In this document: piece by piece, positions 1 to 10,257 of the stretch
Layout: every line of letters starts with the position of its first letter
How positions within the stretch are numbered: position 1 is the stretch's first letter
Assembly: GCA_963838885.1 (NCBI GenBank)
Contig: CAWITB010000067.1
Coordinates: forward strand, 62,001 to 126,000
Length of the DNA stretch: 64,000 nt
From: JAICMB01 sp963838885
GTDB lineage: Bacteria > Acidobacteriota > Terriglobia > Bryobacterales > Bryobacteraceae
Reading direction: 5' to 3'
Program-made: the position numbers and the translations under genes
The notes under the pieces: generated by a model
What the model saw: only the letters and a program-made list of their open reading frames with translations
Told to the model about the DNA's origin: nothing
Databases searched by the model: none

Positions 1-967
1 CGAACTGGTGCGCGTGGTGGAGGAGGCGGCGGTTGCGGCGGCCCGCACCATGGGACAGGGCGACCGAAAAGGCGCCGATCATGCCGCGGTAGAGGCCATG
101 CGCCGCGCCTTCGAAGAAGTTCCCATCCGCGGCAATATCGTAATCGGCGAAGGCGAGCGCGACGAGGCGCCGATGCTGTACATCGGCGAGAGAGTAGGGG
201 CGCAGCCGGACGGGAGCGGTCCGTACCCCGAAATCGATATTGCCGTCGATCCGCTCGAAGGGACAAATTTGTGCGCCACCGGGGCTCCCAATTCAATCGC
301 CGTTCTGGCGGCTTCCGAGAGCGGCGGGCTGCTTCACGCTCCGGACTGCTACATGCGGAAGATCGTGGCCGGACCGGCGTGCCGGGGCGCGCTCGATATC
401 GACGCTCCCGTCGAAGATAACCTGAAGGCAATCGCGAAGCGGTTGGAGCGCAACGTCAGGGATCTGGTCGTGATGGTTTTGGAACGCCCGCGGCATGAGC
501 AGCTCATTCGGGAGATTCGCGCGGCCGGGGCGCGCATTCGTCTGATTGGCGACGGCGACCTCTCGGCCGGCATCACGGCCGCGATTCGCGGGGCGGGCGT
601 TCACGCCGTGATGGGAACGGGCGGCGCTCCCGAAGGCGTGCTGACAGCAGCCGCGATGCGCTGCCTCTATGGCGAGATGGTGGCGCGCCTGGTGGTGGAC
701 GGTCCGGAGCTCGAAGCGCGCATGGAGCGCATGGGCATCAGCGATCCCCATCGGGTCTATCATGCCGAGGATCTGGCGCCGGGCAATCAGATTATTTTCG
801 TGGCGTGCGGCGTTACGGCCGGACCGCTGCTCAACGGGGTCCGCTTCTTCGGCAACGGCTACCGCACGCATTCGATCGTGATGACGCTCGCGCCCAACAG
901 GGTCCGCTTTATCGACACAGTAAATATGTTGAAGGAACCCGGTCCGCGCGGCATCCGCCTGTACTGA
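1..967 (+). CDS. glpX: Class II fructose-1,6-bisphosphatase GlpX, 5' end cut by the window edge
   Basis: Encodes the Li+-sensitive class II fructose-1,6-bisphosphatase of gluconeogenesis, a cytoplasmic metal-dependent phosphatase. The frame is open to the first base: codons before the GTG at position 8 read E-L and continue the usual GlpX N-terminus (ELVRVVEEAAVAAARTMG), so the true start lies outside the window and only some 10 residues are missing. Recognisable GlpX blocks are GNIVIGEGERDEAPMLYIGE (metal site), AVDPLEGTN (family phosphate/metal motif) and GTGGAPEGVLTAAAMRCLYG. It stops with TGA at 965-967. The next gene starts about 190 bp later with no clear terminator between. Identification is strong; the only oddity is the edge truncation. 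Confidence 0.95.
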   Translation, partial: ELVRVVEEAAVAAARTMGQGDRKGADHAAVEAMRRAFEEVPIRGNIVIGEGERDEAPMLYIGERVGAQPDGSGPYPEIDIAVDPLEGTNLCATGAPNSIAVLAASESGGLLHAPDCYMRKIVAGPACRGALDIDAPVEDNLKAIAKRLERNVRDLVVMVLERPRHEQLIREIRAAGARIRLIGDGDLSAGITAAIRGAGVHAVMGTGGAPEGVLTAAAMRCLYGEMVARLVVDGPELEARMERMGISDPHRVYHAEDLAPGNQIIFVACGVTAGPLLNGVRFFGNGYRTHSIVMTLAPNRVRFIDTVNMLKEPGPRGIRLY

Positions 968-1155
968 ACATATTTGTGCGAACGCTATGCTGAAACCAAC
1001 TGTCCGGAAGCCGCTCGGTTGAAGAAAGGGCCGCGGCCGGAAACCGCTCTCCGGCGGTCGCAGCTCGGTTCTGAAGGCGTGTTTTTTATCACGTTTGGCG
1101 GCCCGCGGGGCCGTGGAGCACTCCCTTCGCGGTGGCGGCTCGGAAGAATCCACGG

Positions 1156-2448
1156 ATGACAAAGACAGGACACGACCTCCTGACGAAACGGCCGCGCCGG
1201 CCGCGCCGATTCGGATTCCACCTCCTCTGGTACAAGCTGTTCGCATTCGTGGCGATCCTGGGTCCGGGGTTCGTGACGGCGAACGTGGACAATGACCCCG
1301 GTGGGATCCTCACATATTCGCAAGCGGGAGCGAAATACGGGTACGCGCTGCTATGGACGCTGATCCCGACAACCATTGCCCTGATCGTGGTTCAGGAAAT
1401 GGCCGCTCGCATGGGCGCGGCCACGGGCAAAGGCTTATCCGATCTGATCCGGGAACAGTTCGGGTTGCGCATGACGTTTTTCACGATGCTGGTGCTGGGG
1501 TTGGCGGATTTGGGGACCATCGTCGCGGAGTTCGCGGGCATCGCATCAGGGATGGGCATTTTCGGCGTGAGCAAATACATCGCCGTGCCCTGTGGGGCGG
1601 CGCTGGTGTGGTTCGTGATTGTGAAGGGGTCGTACAAGCCGGTCGAGCGCATCTTAATTCTGTTTTCGCTGATCTATCTGGCTTATCCCGTTTCGGCGTA
1701 CTTCGCGCATCCGAATTGGCAGGAAGCGCTGCTGAAGACGGTCGTGCCGGAATTCAGAAACGACTCGCCGTATATCGTCATGGTGATCGGATTGATCGGC
1801 ACCACCATTACGCCCTGGATGCAGTTTTATTTACAGGCTTCGATCGTGGAGAAGGGCGTGACGCGCAAGGATTATGGGCTGGCGCGACTGGACGTAATAT
1901 TCGGGTGCTTTATCACGGAGATCGTGACTTTCTTTATCGTGGTGGCGTGCGCGGCCACGCTTTTCAAATCGGGACACGGCGAGATCAACGATGCGGCGGA
2001 AGCGGCGGTTGCGCTGCGGCCGTTCGCGGGACAGTTTGCGTCGCTATTGTTCGGCATCGGCCTGGTAAACGCGTCGTTGCTTTCGGCGGCGATCCTGCCG
2101 CTCGCGACGGCGTATAACGTGTGTGAAGGATTGGGCTTTGAAACGGGCGTGGACCGGCGCTTTGGGGAGGCGCCGGTGTTTTACTCGCTGTACACGGCGC
2201 TGATCGTTCTGGGAGCGGGCCTGGTTCTGATTCCCGGCCTGCCGCTGCTAACCGTGATTCTACTTTCACAGGTCGCCAATGGCGTGCTGCTTCCGTTCGT
2301 GCTGATCTTCATGCTGCTGCTTGTGAACCGGCCGGAGCTGATGGGCGACATGCGGAACGGGCGAGGCGCGAACGCCATTGCCGGTACGACCACCGTCATC
2401 ATGATTGTTCTGACGGTGATGCTGGTGTGGACGTCGGTTCGCGGATAA
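1156..2448 (+). CDS. Nramp-related divalent metal transporter with non-canonical metal site
   Basis: An inner-membrane transporter of the Nramp/SLC11 superfamily with about 11 hydrophobic segments (430 residues from ATG 1156; an in-frame GTG at 1132 would add eight). After a basic N-terminus (KRPRRPRRFG) comes TM1 with GPGF and D47-P-G-G50, where canonical MntH proteins have DPGN. TM6 reads G-T-T-I-T-P-W (215-221) where MntH has the A-x-x-M-P-H signature. The TM1 aspartate is kept, but the metal-coordinating asparagine and methionine are replaced by Gly and Thr. In the family the methionine favours transition metals over Mg2+/Ca2+, so the substrate may not be Mn2+/Fe2+; that is inference. It looks monocistronic. 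Confidence 0.85.
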   Translation: MTKTGHDLLTKRPRRPRRFGFHLLWYKLFAFVAILGPGFVTANVDNDPGGILTYSQAGAKYGYALLWTLIPTTIALIVVQEMAARMGAATGKGLSDLIREQFGLRMTFFTMLVLGLADLGTIVAEFAGIASGMGIFGVSKYIAVPCGAALVWFVIVKGSYKPVERILILFSLIYLAYPVSAYFAHPNWQEALLKTVVPEFRNDSPYIVMVIGLIGTTITPWMQFYLQASIVEKGVTRKDYGLARLDVIFGCFITEIVTFFIVVACAATLFKSGHGEINDAAEAAVALRPFAGQFASLLFGIGLVNASLLSAAILPLATAYNVCEGLGFETGVDRRFGEAPVFYSLYTALIVLGAGLVLIPGLPLLTVILLSQVANGVLLPFVLIFMLLLVNRPELMGDMRNGRGANAIAGTTTVIMIVLTVMLVWTSVRG

Positions 2449-2466
2449 GTCGTGGCGCGCGAGCGG

Positions 2467-2895
2467 CTATTCGGCGTCCCTGATGCGCAATTCGACCTCA
2501 CCCATGACTTCGGGCCCCAGAATCCGGCACCCGATCTCACGCATGACTTCGCCCGCTTCGGCGACCTTGCCGAGCAGTTTCACGGCTGTCAAATGCCCCA
2601 TGCGATATTCGCTCAAGGTGAGGCGGCGGCAAGCTTCCATGCGGATCGGCCGCATGGTCCGGTCGGGACAGGGCATGAGGACATAGGTCTCGGTTGAGTC
2701 CAACTCCGAGCCGTCGTCGAGGACTTCCGTAAAAACCTGCGCCGTCAATCCAACCTGTATGAAGTTGACACGCTTGCCATCAGTCTCCGGAAAGAGCGCC
2801 CAGAGCTCGCGTTCGGCTTCGATATACTCCTCGTAGCTGAATGTGATGGGCAGCGGGTACGACGACCCCGGATCCAAAAACGCGTATGCGGACAC
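2467..2895 (-). CDS. Conserved-looking hypothetical protein, 142 aa
   Basis: An acidic soluble protein of 142 residues without signal peptide or membrane segments. It starts at an ATG (2893-2895) preceded by an AGGGGG-type ribosome binding site. I do not recognise the family. The N-terminal half contains FSYEEYIEAERELWALFP, and the C-terminal half is helical with a run of acidic residues (GEVMREIGCRILGPEVMGEV). The clean start, the length and the lack of a better frame on the other strand support a real gene. It lies convergent with the Nramp gene and upstream of the gltD 3' end on the same strand, separated by about 570 bp from gltD transcription, so it is probably its own unit. Confidence 0.6.
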   Translation of the reverse strand: MSAYAFLDPGSSYPLPITFSYEEYIEAERELWALFPETDGKRVNFIQVGLTAQVFTEVLDDGSELDSTETYVLMPCPDRTMRPIRMEACRRLTLSEYRMGHLTAVKLLGKVAEAGEVMREIGCRILGPEVMGEVELRIRDAE

Positions 2896-3062
2896 AAAGG
2901 CACCCCCTGAGAGACGCTCTGTTCTCCCACTTTGCAGATCGGCTACGATCCGCCACTCCTGCAGGAGAAATCTTTATTATTAATGTAACTATTAGTACGA
3001 GTCTGCATGTTGGACGGCGAATTGTCAATACAGGTTGCCCGGGTTTCCGCGCGCCCGGCGAT

Positions 3063-4487
3063 TCAAAGTTTATTAAATTTTCTTTCTGAATCGCGTAGAT
3101 GCCGGTCGATGGCGGCGGCGGCCTGACGGCCTTCGGCGATAGCCCACACAACGAGTGATTGTCCTCGCCGCAAATCGCCGGCTGCGAATACTCCGGGGAC
3201 CGACGAAAGGTAGTCCGAATTAGTCATGACATTGCCTCGCGCATCCAGGCTGACGCCCAGTTGCTCAAGCAGGCCGGACTGCACCGGGCCGCTGAAACCC
3301 AGGGCCAGTAGAACGAGATCGGCGTCCATGGCGAATTCAGTTCCGGGCAGCGGTTGAAAGTTTGGCGGCGCGCAGCAGCGAATGGCGTGCAGCTTTTTTA
3401 CGTTGCCGCTCTGGTCGCCCGTGAACGCAGTGGTTGCGATACTCCAATCGCGGATGCCGCCCTCTTCGTGCGATGTTTCGGAGCGCAGTTGCAGAGGCCA
3501 CAGCGGCCAAGGCGTGTGCGGCGCGCGGTCGAGCGGTGGACAGGGCATGATCTCGAACTGGTGGACGGAGGCGGCCTTCTGGCGGTGGGAGGTGCCGAGG
3601 CAATCGGCGCCGGTGTCTCCTCCGCCGATGATGATGACGCGTTTGCCCGTGGCCAGAATCTGATCGGGGACCTCGCATCCGGCGCACTTTTTATTTTGCT
3701 GGGGGAGGAATTCCATGGCGAAATGGATGCCGTTGAGATCGCGGCCGGGCACGGTGAGATCACGCGGCTGCTCGGCGCCGCCTGCGAGGAGCACGGCGTG
3801 GAATTCGGCGAGCAGGTCCTTCCCTGAGACGTTGACACCCACATGCGTGTTGGGTTTAAAGCGCACTCCTTCGGCTTGCATCTGTTCGAGACGGCGGTCG
3901 ATCAGATGCTTTTCCATCTTGAAGTCGGGAATGCCGTAGCGCAGCAGGCCGCCGATGCGATCGGCCTTTTCAAAGACAGTGATTTCGTGACCGGCGCGGG
4001 CGAGTTGCTGGGCGGCGGCGAGGCCGGCGGGACCCGACCCGACGATGGCGACGCGCTTACCCGTGTAATGAGGCGGCGGCTCGGGCTTGATCCAGCCTTG
4101 GCGGAAGGCGTGGTCGATGATGGTCTTCTCGATATGCTTGATGGCGACGGGAGGCTCGTTGATGCCGAGCACGCAGGCGGCTTCGCAGGGCGCGGGACAG
4201 ATGCGGCCGGTGAACTCAGGAAAATTATTGGTGGCGTGCAGAACGCGGATGGCCTCGCGCCAGCGCCCGTGATACACGAGATCGTTCCAGTCGGGGATGA
4301 TGTTGTTGAGCGGGCACCCGGTATGGCAGAAGGGCAGTCCGCAATCCATGCAGCGAGCGCCTTGCGTGCGCGTTTTTTCTTCTTCGAAGTCGTGGTAGAC
4401 CTCGAACCAGTCGTTGATACGTTCGGAGACGGGGCGGCGCGGGGGCAGCTCGCGGGCGTATTCGATGAAGCCGGTGGGTTTACCCAT
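3063..4487 (-). CDS. gltD: Glutamate synthase (NADPH) small subunit
   Basis: Beta subunit of NADPH-GOGAT, which passes electrons from NADPH through FAD and two [4Fe-4S] clusters to the GltB large subunit. The protein is 474 aa from ATG 4487; the frame is open further upstream, but MGKPTGFIEYARE is the family N-terminus and its ATGGGTAA overlaps the gltB stop by 8 bp, indicating translational coupling. Visible are the N-terminal cysteine-rich Fe-S region (CMDCGLPFCHTGCP and CPAPCEAAC), the FAD-binding GSGPAGLAAA near residue 150, the NADPH-binding GGGDTGADCLG near residue 290, and the C-terminal FAD contact GVFAAGDLRRGQSLVVWAI. The frame is intact throughout. Confidence 0.95.
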   Translation of the reverse strand: MGKPTGFIEYARELPPRRPVSERINDWFEVYHDFEEEKTRTQGARCMDCGLPFCHTGCPLNNIIPDWNDLVYHGRWREAIRVLHATNNFPEFTGRICPAPCEAACVLGINEPPVAIKHIEKTIIDHAFRQGWIKPEPPPHYTGKRVAIVGSGPAGLAAAQQLARAGHEITVFEKADRIGGLLRYGIPDFKMEKHLIDRRLEQMQAEGVRFKPNTHVGVNVSGKDLLAEFHAVLLAGGAEQPRDLTVPGRDLNGIHFAMEFLPQQNKKCAGCEVPDQILATGKRVIIIGGGDTGADCLGTSHRQKAASVHQFEIMPCPPLDRAPHTPWPLWPLQLRSETSHEEGGIRDWSIATTAFTGDQSGNVKKLHAIRCCAPPNFQPLPGTEFAMDADLVLLALGFSGPVQSGLLEQLGVSLDARGNVMTNSDYLSSVPGVFAAGDLRRGQSLVVWAIAEGRQAAAAIDRHLRDSERKFNKL

Positions 4488-7400
4488 GGAGCGCCTCGCG
4501 CGGCGTGGCTTCGACGGAGATGTGGGGGAGCGGCTTTGCGGCGAGGCGGGGGATCCCTTGCACGCGTTTGTATTCGTGCGGGAAAACCTTGACGAAGAGG
4601 GGGAGCATCCCGGCCCAGTTTTCAAGGATCCATTTGGCGCGGGGGCTGCCGGTGGCTTCGAAATGCTTCGCGATCAGGTTTTCGAGCGCTTGCACGTCGG
4701 CGGGATCGGCAACCGGCTCGAGGTCGACGCCGGAACGATTGCAGAGCCGGCGGGAGAAGTCGCCGCTTTCGTCGAGCACGAACGCGATGCCGCCGGTCAT
4801 GCCAGCCGCGAAGTTGCGTCCGGTGCGGCCGAGCACCACGACGAGGCCCTTGGTCATGTATTCGCAGCCGTGGTCGCCGACGCCTTCGACAACCGTGGTT
4901 GCGCCGGAATTGCGGACGGCGAAACGCTCGCCCGCCATGCCGTTGAAGTAGGCCTCGCCGGAAGTCGCTCCATAAAGGACCACGTTGCCGACCAGAATGT
5001 TTTCTTCGGGCAGAAAATTAGAGGATTTGGGAGGATAGACGACCAGCTTTCCGCCGGAGAGTCCCTTGCCGACGTAATCGTTGGCGTCGCCTTCGAGCGT
5101 AAGGGTGACGCCGCGGGCGAGGAAGGCTCCAAAACTTTGGCCCGCCGAGCCGTTGAACTCGAACCGTATGGTGTCGCCAGGAAGTCCGTTGGAGCCGTGG
5201 CGGCGCGCGATTTCGCCGCTCAACATGGCTCCCACGGTGCGATGGATATTGCGGATGGGGAGCTTGAATTCAACCGGCGTTCTGTTCTCGATGCTGTCGC
5301 GCGCGTGGTCGATCAGCTTGTAATCGAGCGCCTGGTTCAAACCGTGATCCTGCCCGATGACGCAGCGGCGGCCGACGCGCGAAGGAACCGGAGGGTTGAA
5401 GAGAATGGCGCTGAAATCGAGGCCGCGCGCCTTCCAGTGTTCGACCGCGCCGCGCATTTGAATGCGGTCGACGCGCCCCGTCATCTCGTCCATGTTGCGG
5501 AAGCCGAGCTGGGCCATGAGTTGGCGCACCTCTTCCGCGACGAAGAAGAAATAATTGACGACGTGTTCGGGCTGGCCCTGGAATTTCTTGCGCAAGCGCG
5601 GGGTCCTGCGTGGCGATGCCGACGGGGCAGGTATTGAGATGGCATTTGCGCATCATGATGCAGCCGAGGGCGACCAGGGGAGCGGTGGAGAAGCCGAACT
5701 CCTCGGCTCCGAGCAGCGATGCGATCACGACATCGCGTCCGGTTTGCATCTTGCCGTCGGTCTGGACGCGGATGCGGCTGCGCAGATCGTTCATGACCAG
5801 CACTTGTTGCGTTTCGGCGAGTCCCAGTTCCCAGGGAACGCCGGCGTGCTTGATGGAGGTGAACGGGGACGCGCCGGTGCCGCCATCGTAACCGCTGATG
5901 AGGACAACGTCGGCGTGAGCTTTAGCGACGCCCGCAGCGACGGTGCCCACGCCCACCTCGGCGACGAGCTTCACCGAAATGCGCGCCTTGGGATTGACGT
6001 TTTTCAAGTCGTAGATGAGCTGTGAAAGATCTTCGATGGAGTAGATGTCGTGATGCGGCGGCGGCGAAATCAGTGGGACGCCGGGAATAGAATGGCGCAC
6101 ACGCGCGATGACTTCGTCTATTTTGTGGCCGGGCAACTGGCCGCCTTCGCCGGGCTTGGCGCCTTGCGCGATCTTGATTTGCAGCTCGTCGGCGTTGACG
6201 AGGTAATTGGTGGTTACGCCGAAGCGACCGGAGGCGACTTGTTTGATGGCGCTGCGGCGCCAGTTGCCGCCGGGATCGCGAGCGAAGCGCTCTTCGTCTT
6301 CGCCGCCCTCGCCGGTGTTCGATTTTCCGCCAATGCGGTTCATGGCGATGGCGAGCGTCTCGTGCGCTTCCTTGCCGATGGAGCCGAAGGACATGGCGCC
6401 GGTAGCGAAGCGCTTGACGATTTCGCTTGCGGGCTCCACTTGATCGAGGGGGATCGGTTTTTCTGCGAGCTTCAGCTGCATCAATCCGCGCAGCGTATTG
6501 AGCTCTTTGCTCTGGTCGTCAATGAGTTTCGTGAATTCCTGAAAAGTCGCGAAGTTTTGCTGCCGCACGGCGTGCTGCATCTTCGCCACCGTCGTGGGAT
6601 TCAGCAAATGCCGCTCGCCGTGAACGCGGTATTGGTAATAGCCGCCGACGGCGAGCTCGGTATGCGATTCGCCGACGGGCTGCATCGCGAAATCGTGCTT
6701 CATTTTCGCTTCGCGGGCGAGAACCTCAAGTCCAACGCCTTCGATGCGGGACGCGGTGCCGGTGAAATAGCGCTCGATCAGCGATTTATTCAGGCCGATG
6801 GCTTCGAAAACCTGGGCGCCGCGATAGCTCTGCAGCGTGGAGATGCCCATCTTCGAGAAGACTTTGAGGAGCCCCTTGTTGATGGCCTTCTTGTAATTCT
6901 TGAGCGCGGTTTCGAAGGTGGCGCCGTCGGGCAGACAGCCGCGGCGGGCCAGGTCTTCGAGAGTTTCGATTGCGAGATAAGGATTGACGGCGCTCGCGCC
7001 ATAGCCGATCAGCAAGGAGAAGTGCATGACCTCGCGCGGCTCGCCCGATTCGATGATGAGCGCGACCTGCGTGCGGGTTTTTTCGCGAACGAGATGGTTG
7101 TGGACGGCGCTGAGGGCCAGCAGGCTGGGAATGGGCGCGTCGCGATCGTCGGCGCCGCGGTCGGAGAGAATCAGCAGAGTATATCCGGACTTGATGGCGA
7201 GAGAGGCCCGGCGGCAGAGGCTGTCGAGGGCGCGCTCCAACTCCTTCGCTCCCCCATCGACGCGAAAAAGCATGGGCAGCGTGCTGCTGAGAAGGTCGCC
7301 TTGCGAAACGCGGCGCAATTTTTCAAGGTCCCGATTGGTCAGGATGGGATGCGGCAGCTTCAGGGTGTGGCAATGACGCGGCGTTTCGTCGAGGATGTTG

Positions 7401-9053
7401 CGTTCAGTGCCGATGTAGCTGGTGAGCGACATGACGAGCTCTTCGCGAATGGGATCGATGGCGGGATTGGTGACTTGCGCGAAGAGCTGCTTGAAATAGT
7501 TGAAGAGGAGCTGCGGCTTATCCGAAAGACACGCGAGGGGCGTGTCGATGCCCATGGAGCCGACGGGATCTTCGCCGCCGGCGGCCATGGGGGCGAGGAA
7601 GATTTTGAGGTCCTCGTCGGTATAGCCAAACATGCGCTGCAGCGGAATCAGTCGCTCGGGGTCGGATAAGTAAACGCGCGGCGGCTCGGGCAGATGATCG
7701 AGTTTGATCTGGTTTTCTTTGATCCATTCGGCGTAGGGCCGGCGATTGGCGAGGCGGCGCTTGATCTCTTCATCGGGGACGATGCGGCCCTCGGCGGTAT
7801 CGACCAGGAGCATGCGGCCGGGCTGCAGGCGGCCTTTATAGCAGACGTCTTCGGGCTTCACCGGAAGGACGCCGGTTTCCGATGCCGTGATCAGGAGGCC
7901 GTCCGTGGTGACCAGATAGCGCGCCGGGCGCAAGCCGTTACGGTCGAGCGTGGCGCCGATCATGCGGCCGTCGGTGAAGGCAACGGCGGCGGGCCCGTCC
8001 CACGGCTCCATCAGGGAGGCGTGATATTCGTAGAAGGCCTTCTTGGCGGGGTCCATGGTGTCGTCGCCGTCCCAGGCTTCCGGGATCAGCATGGCCATGA
8101 CGTGCGGGAGCGTGCGGCCGCTCAGCGTGAGCAGCTCGACGGCGTTGTCGAGGCAGGCGGAATCGCTGCCGTTCGGCTGGATCAGCGGCAGGAGCTTCGA
8201 AATGTCGTCTCCGAACAGCGGCGAGGCCAGTATATTGTGCCGGGCGTACATCCAATTGACGTTGCCGCGTACGGTGTTGATCTCGCCGTTGTGACACAAG
8301 TAGCGATAGGGATGAGCGAGCTGCCAGGTCGGAAAGGTGTTGGTCGAGAAGCGCTGGTGGACGAGGCAGAGAGCGCTGACGGTTTCCGGGTCGGTGAGCT
8401 CGCGATAGAATTCCGGGATCTGCGGGGCGAGCAGGAGACCTTTATAAACGATGGTGCGCGAGGAGAGCGAGGGGATGTAGAAGAAGCTCTTGTCGTGAAT
8501 GTCCGAGGCCGCGACTTCGGATTCGGCGCGCTTGCGGACAATGAAGAGCTTGCGCTCGAGCTCGTCTTCGCGTCATGCCGTGGGCGCCGCGTATGAAGAT
8601 CTGCTCGATGTAAGGCTGCGAGGCCCGGGCGATGCGGCCGATGGCGTTCGAATTGATGGGCGTGTCACGCCATCCGAGGACTGTAAGGCCTTCCTCGCGC
8701 GCGATGCGTTCGATGACGCCTTCGACCAGCAATCGGTTGCGCGGCTCAACCGGCAGGAACACCATGCCGATGCCGTATTCGCCGGGAGGCGGCAATGTGA
8801 AGCCTAGCTTGGCGCACTCGCGAACGAAAAAGTCATGCGGAATCTGGATGAGGATGCCGGCGCCGTCGCCGGTTTCGGGATCGCAGCCGCAGGCGCCGCG
8901 ATGGGAAAGATTGATGAGGATCTGCAGGCCCTTGAGGATGATGTCGTGGGACTTTTCGCCCTTGATGTTAACCACGAAGCCAATCCCGCAAGCGTCATGC
9001 TCGTTCGCTGGATCGTATAAGCCTTGTTTGCCAGGCAGTCCGGTCGTTTCCAT
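4480..9053 (-). CDS. gltB: Glutamate synthase large subunit, reading frame broken by two single-base insertions
   Basis: Alpha subunit of GOGAT (about 1524 codons), making two glutamates from glutamine and 2-oxoglutarate. It starts at ATG 9053 after a GAGGAAG Shine-Dalgarno. The N-terminus has a 21-residue propeptide and then the Ntn-amidase nucleophile Cys22 (EHDACGIGF). The central and FMN domains are complete, including the [3Fe-4S] motif CIMMRKCHLNTCPVG. The frame is lost twice: an extra base at about 8570 (after RGAHGMT) and another at about 5593 (after CPVGIATQDPAL). Removing one base at each site restores an uninterrupted GltB of normal length ending in REALHG. The protein looks under full constraint, so sequencing error is more likely than gene death. 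Divergent from the LysR gene and co-transcribed with gltD. Confidence 0.93.
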
Positions 9054-9085
9054 TTACTTCCTCAAGAACCTGGGGATGTTGAGCC

Positions 9086-9114
9086 AGTATAGCAAGCGTG
9101 ACAGTATTACGCAA
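9086..9114 (-). promoter_or_regulatory. Putative sigma-70 promoter of gltBD
   Basis: On the minus strand TTGCGT (9114-9109) is followed after exactly 17 bp by TATACT (9091-9086). Transcription would start near 9079 and give a leader of about 25 nt before the gltB ATG at 9053. Seen in sequence; activity is inferred. Confidence 0.6.
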
Positions 9115-9127
9115 TTGAAAAATGTAG

Positions 9128-9157
9128 TTGACTATTCATTAGCATTTCTAATAGTAT
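9128..9157 (+). promoter_or_regulatory. Putative lysR promoter with LysR-type T-N11-A operator
   Basis: TTGACT (9128-9133) and TAGTAT (9152-9157) are spaced by 18 bp and lie just upstream of the LysR start at 9169. Between them is a near-perfect palindrome, ATTAG-CATTT-CTAAT (9138-9152), which satisfies the T-N11-A rule for LysR-type regulators. A second short inverted repeat (ACTATT 9131-9136 / AATAGT 9150-9155) overlaps it. Its place inside the lysR promoter and upstream of the divergent gltB promoter fits autorepression plus gltB control. Confidence 0.55.
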
Positions 9158-9168
9158 TGAACTGCGGC

Positions 9169-10062
9169 ATGACAATTGAGCAGCTCAAAGTTTTCAAAGA
9201 TATAGCGCAGCATCGGAGCTTTAGCAAGGGGGCAGCGCTGAACGGGATCAGCCAGTCCGCCGCCAGCCAGCGCGTGCAGGAAATGGAGCGCGATCTGGGA
9301 ATTATGCTGCTCGACCGGGGCACGCGTCCGCTGCGGGTTACGGCGACGGGCAAGCTGTATTTGGACATGTGCCGCGATATCGTGCGGCGATATGCGGAGT
9401 TCGAGGCGGCTCTGGGGGAGCTCAAGGAGGAGGTGGACGGGACGGTGCGCGTGGCGGCGATTTATTCCGTGGGCTTGTCGGAGATGGGGCGCCTGGAGCG
9501 GGAATTTTCGCGGCGTTATCCGGAGGCGGCGCTGGAGGTGGAATATCTGCGGCCGGAAAAGGTATACGAGGCGGTGGTCATGGACCGCGCCGATCTCGGG
9601 CTGATGAGTTATGCGGAGCCGACCAAGGAAGTGACTGTGGTGCCGTGGCGTCAGGAAGAAATGGTTGTCGCGGCGTCGCCGTATCATGCGCTGGCGAGCA
9701 AGGCGGAGGTGAGTCCGCGGGAGCTCGAAGGTCTGGATTTTATCGGCTTCGACGAAGACCTGCCGATCCGCAGGGAGTTGGACCGTTTCCTGCGCGAGCA
9801 GCGCGTGCATGTGAACGTCACGCTGCATTTCGACAATCTGCAGATGATCAAGGAAGCGGTGGCGCACGGCTCGGGCGTCAGCATCATGCCGGCGCGGGTG
9901 ATGGCGGAGGAGATCGCGCAGGGGCGGCTGATTCCGATTCGCATCGCGGCGCCGGATTTATACCGTCCGCTGGGGATCGTGCATCGCAGGAAGAAGCGCT
10001 TCGATCGCGCCGCGCTGGCGTTTCTGGAGTTGCTGCAGGAGCAGCCGGCGGTCAGCGCGTAA
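9169..10062 (+). CDS. LysR-family transcriptional regulator divergent from gltBD (GltC-like position)
   Basis: A 297-residue LysR-type regulator starting at ATG 9169 (MTIEQLKVFKDIAQHRSFSK). Upstream in-frame codons are ignored because the family N-terminus is at this ATG and the intergenic spacer would otherwise be consumed. The N-terminal winged helix-turn-helix has the usual SQSAASQRVQEMERDLGIMLLDRG recognition-helix region (first 20 residues given by position 29-48), followed by the linker helix and a two-lobed effector domain with the conserved GSGVSIMP near residue 240. It is transcribed away from gltB across a 115 bp AT-rich spacer. By analogy with GltC of Bacillus subtilis it may control glutamate synthase; the effector is not deducible. 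Confidence 0.85.
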   Translation: MTIEQLKVFKDIAQHRSFSKGAALNGISQSAASQRVQEMERDLGIMLLDRGTRPLRVTATGKLYLDMCRDIVRRYAEFEAALGELKEEVDGTVRVAAIYSVGLSEMGRLEREFSRRYPEAALEVEYLRPEKVYEAVVMDRADLGLMSYAEPTKEVTVVPWRQEEMVVAASPYHALASKAEVSPRELEGLDFIGFDEDLPIRRELDRFLREQRVHVNVTLHFDNLQMIKEAVAHGSGVSIMPARVMAEEIAQGRLIPIRIAAPDLYRPLGIVHRRKKRFDRAALAFLELLQEQPAVSA

Positions 10063-10257
10063 GCGGGTTTAGGACGGGCTCATGGAAAGGTGCCTGCGTA
10101 GATCGACTTCGAAGAGGTAAGCTCGGCTAGCTCGGTTCCGGTATAAACGACATGGATACAGACTCATGGATTTCAGCAACCTACGACCACTCCTTTTCTA
10201 ACAGCCTCTAAATCAGAATGAAGTGGAAACGGAGTAGGGCTTCCCATGTTCATGACG

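Noticed and set aside
293..1246. Long open frame antisense to glpX
   Set aside because: It is the mirror of the well-supported glpX gene in GC-rich DNA; its translation has no family features.
6050..7669. 539-codon open frame antisense to gltB
   Set aside because: Composition bias of the opposite strand of a conserved gene; no start signal and no known domain.
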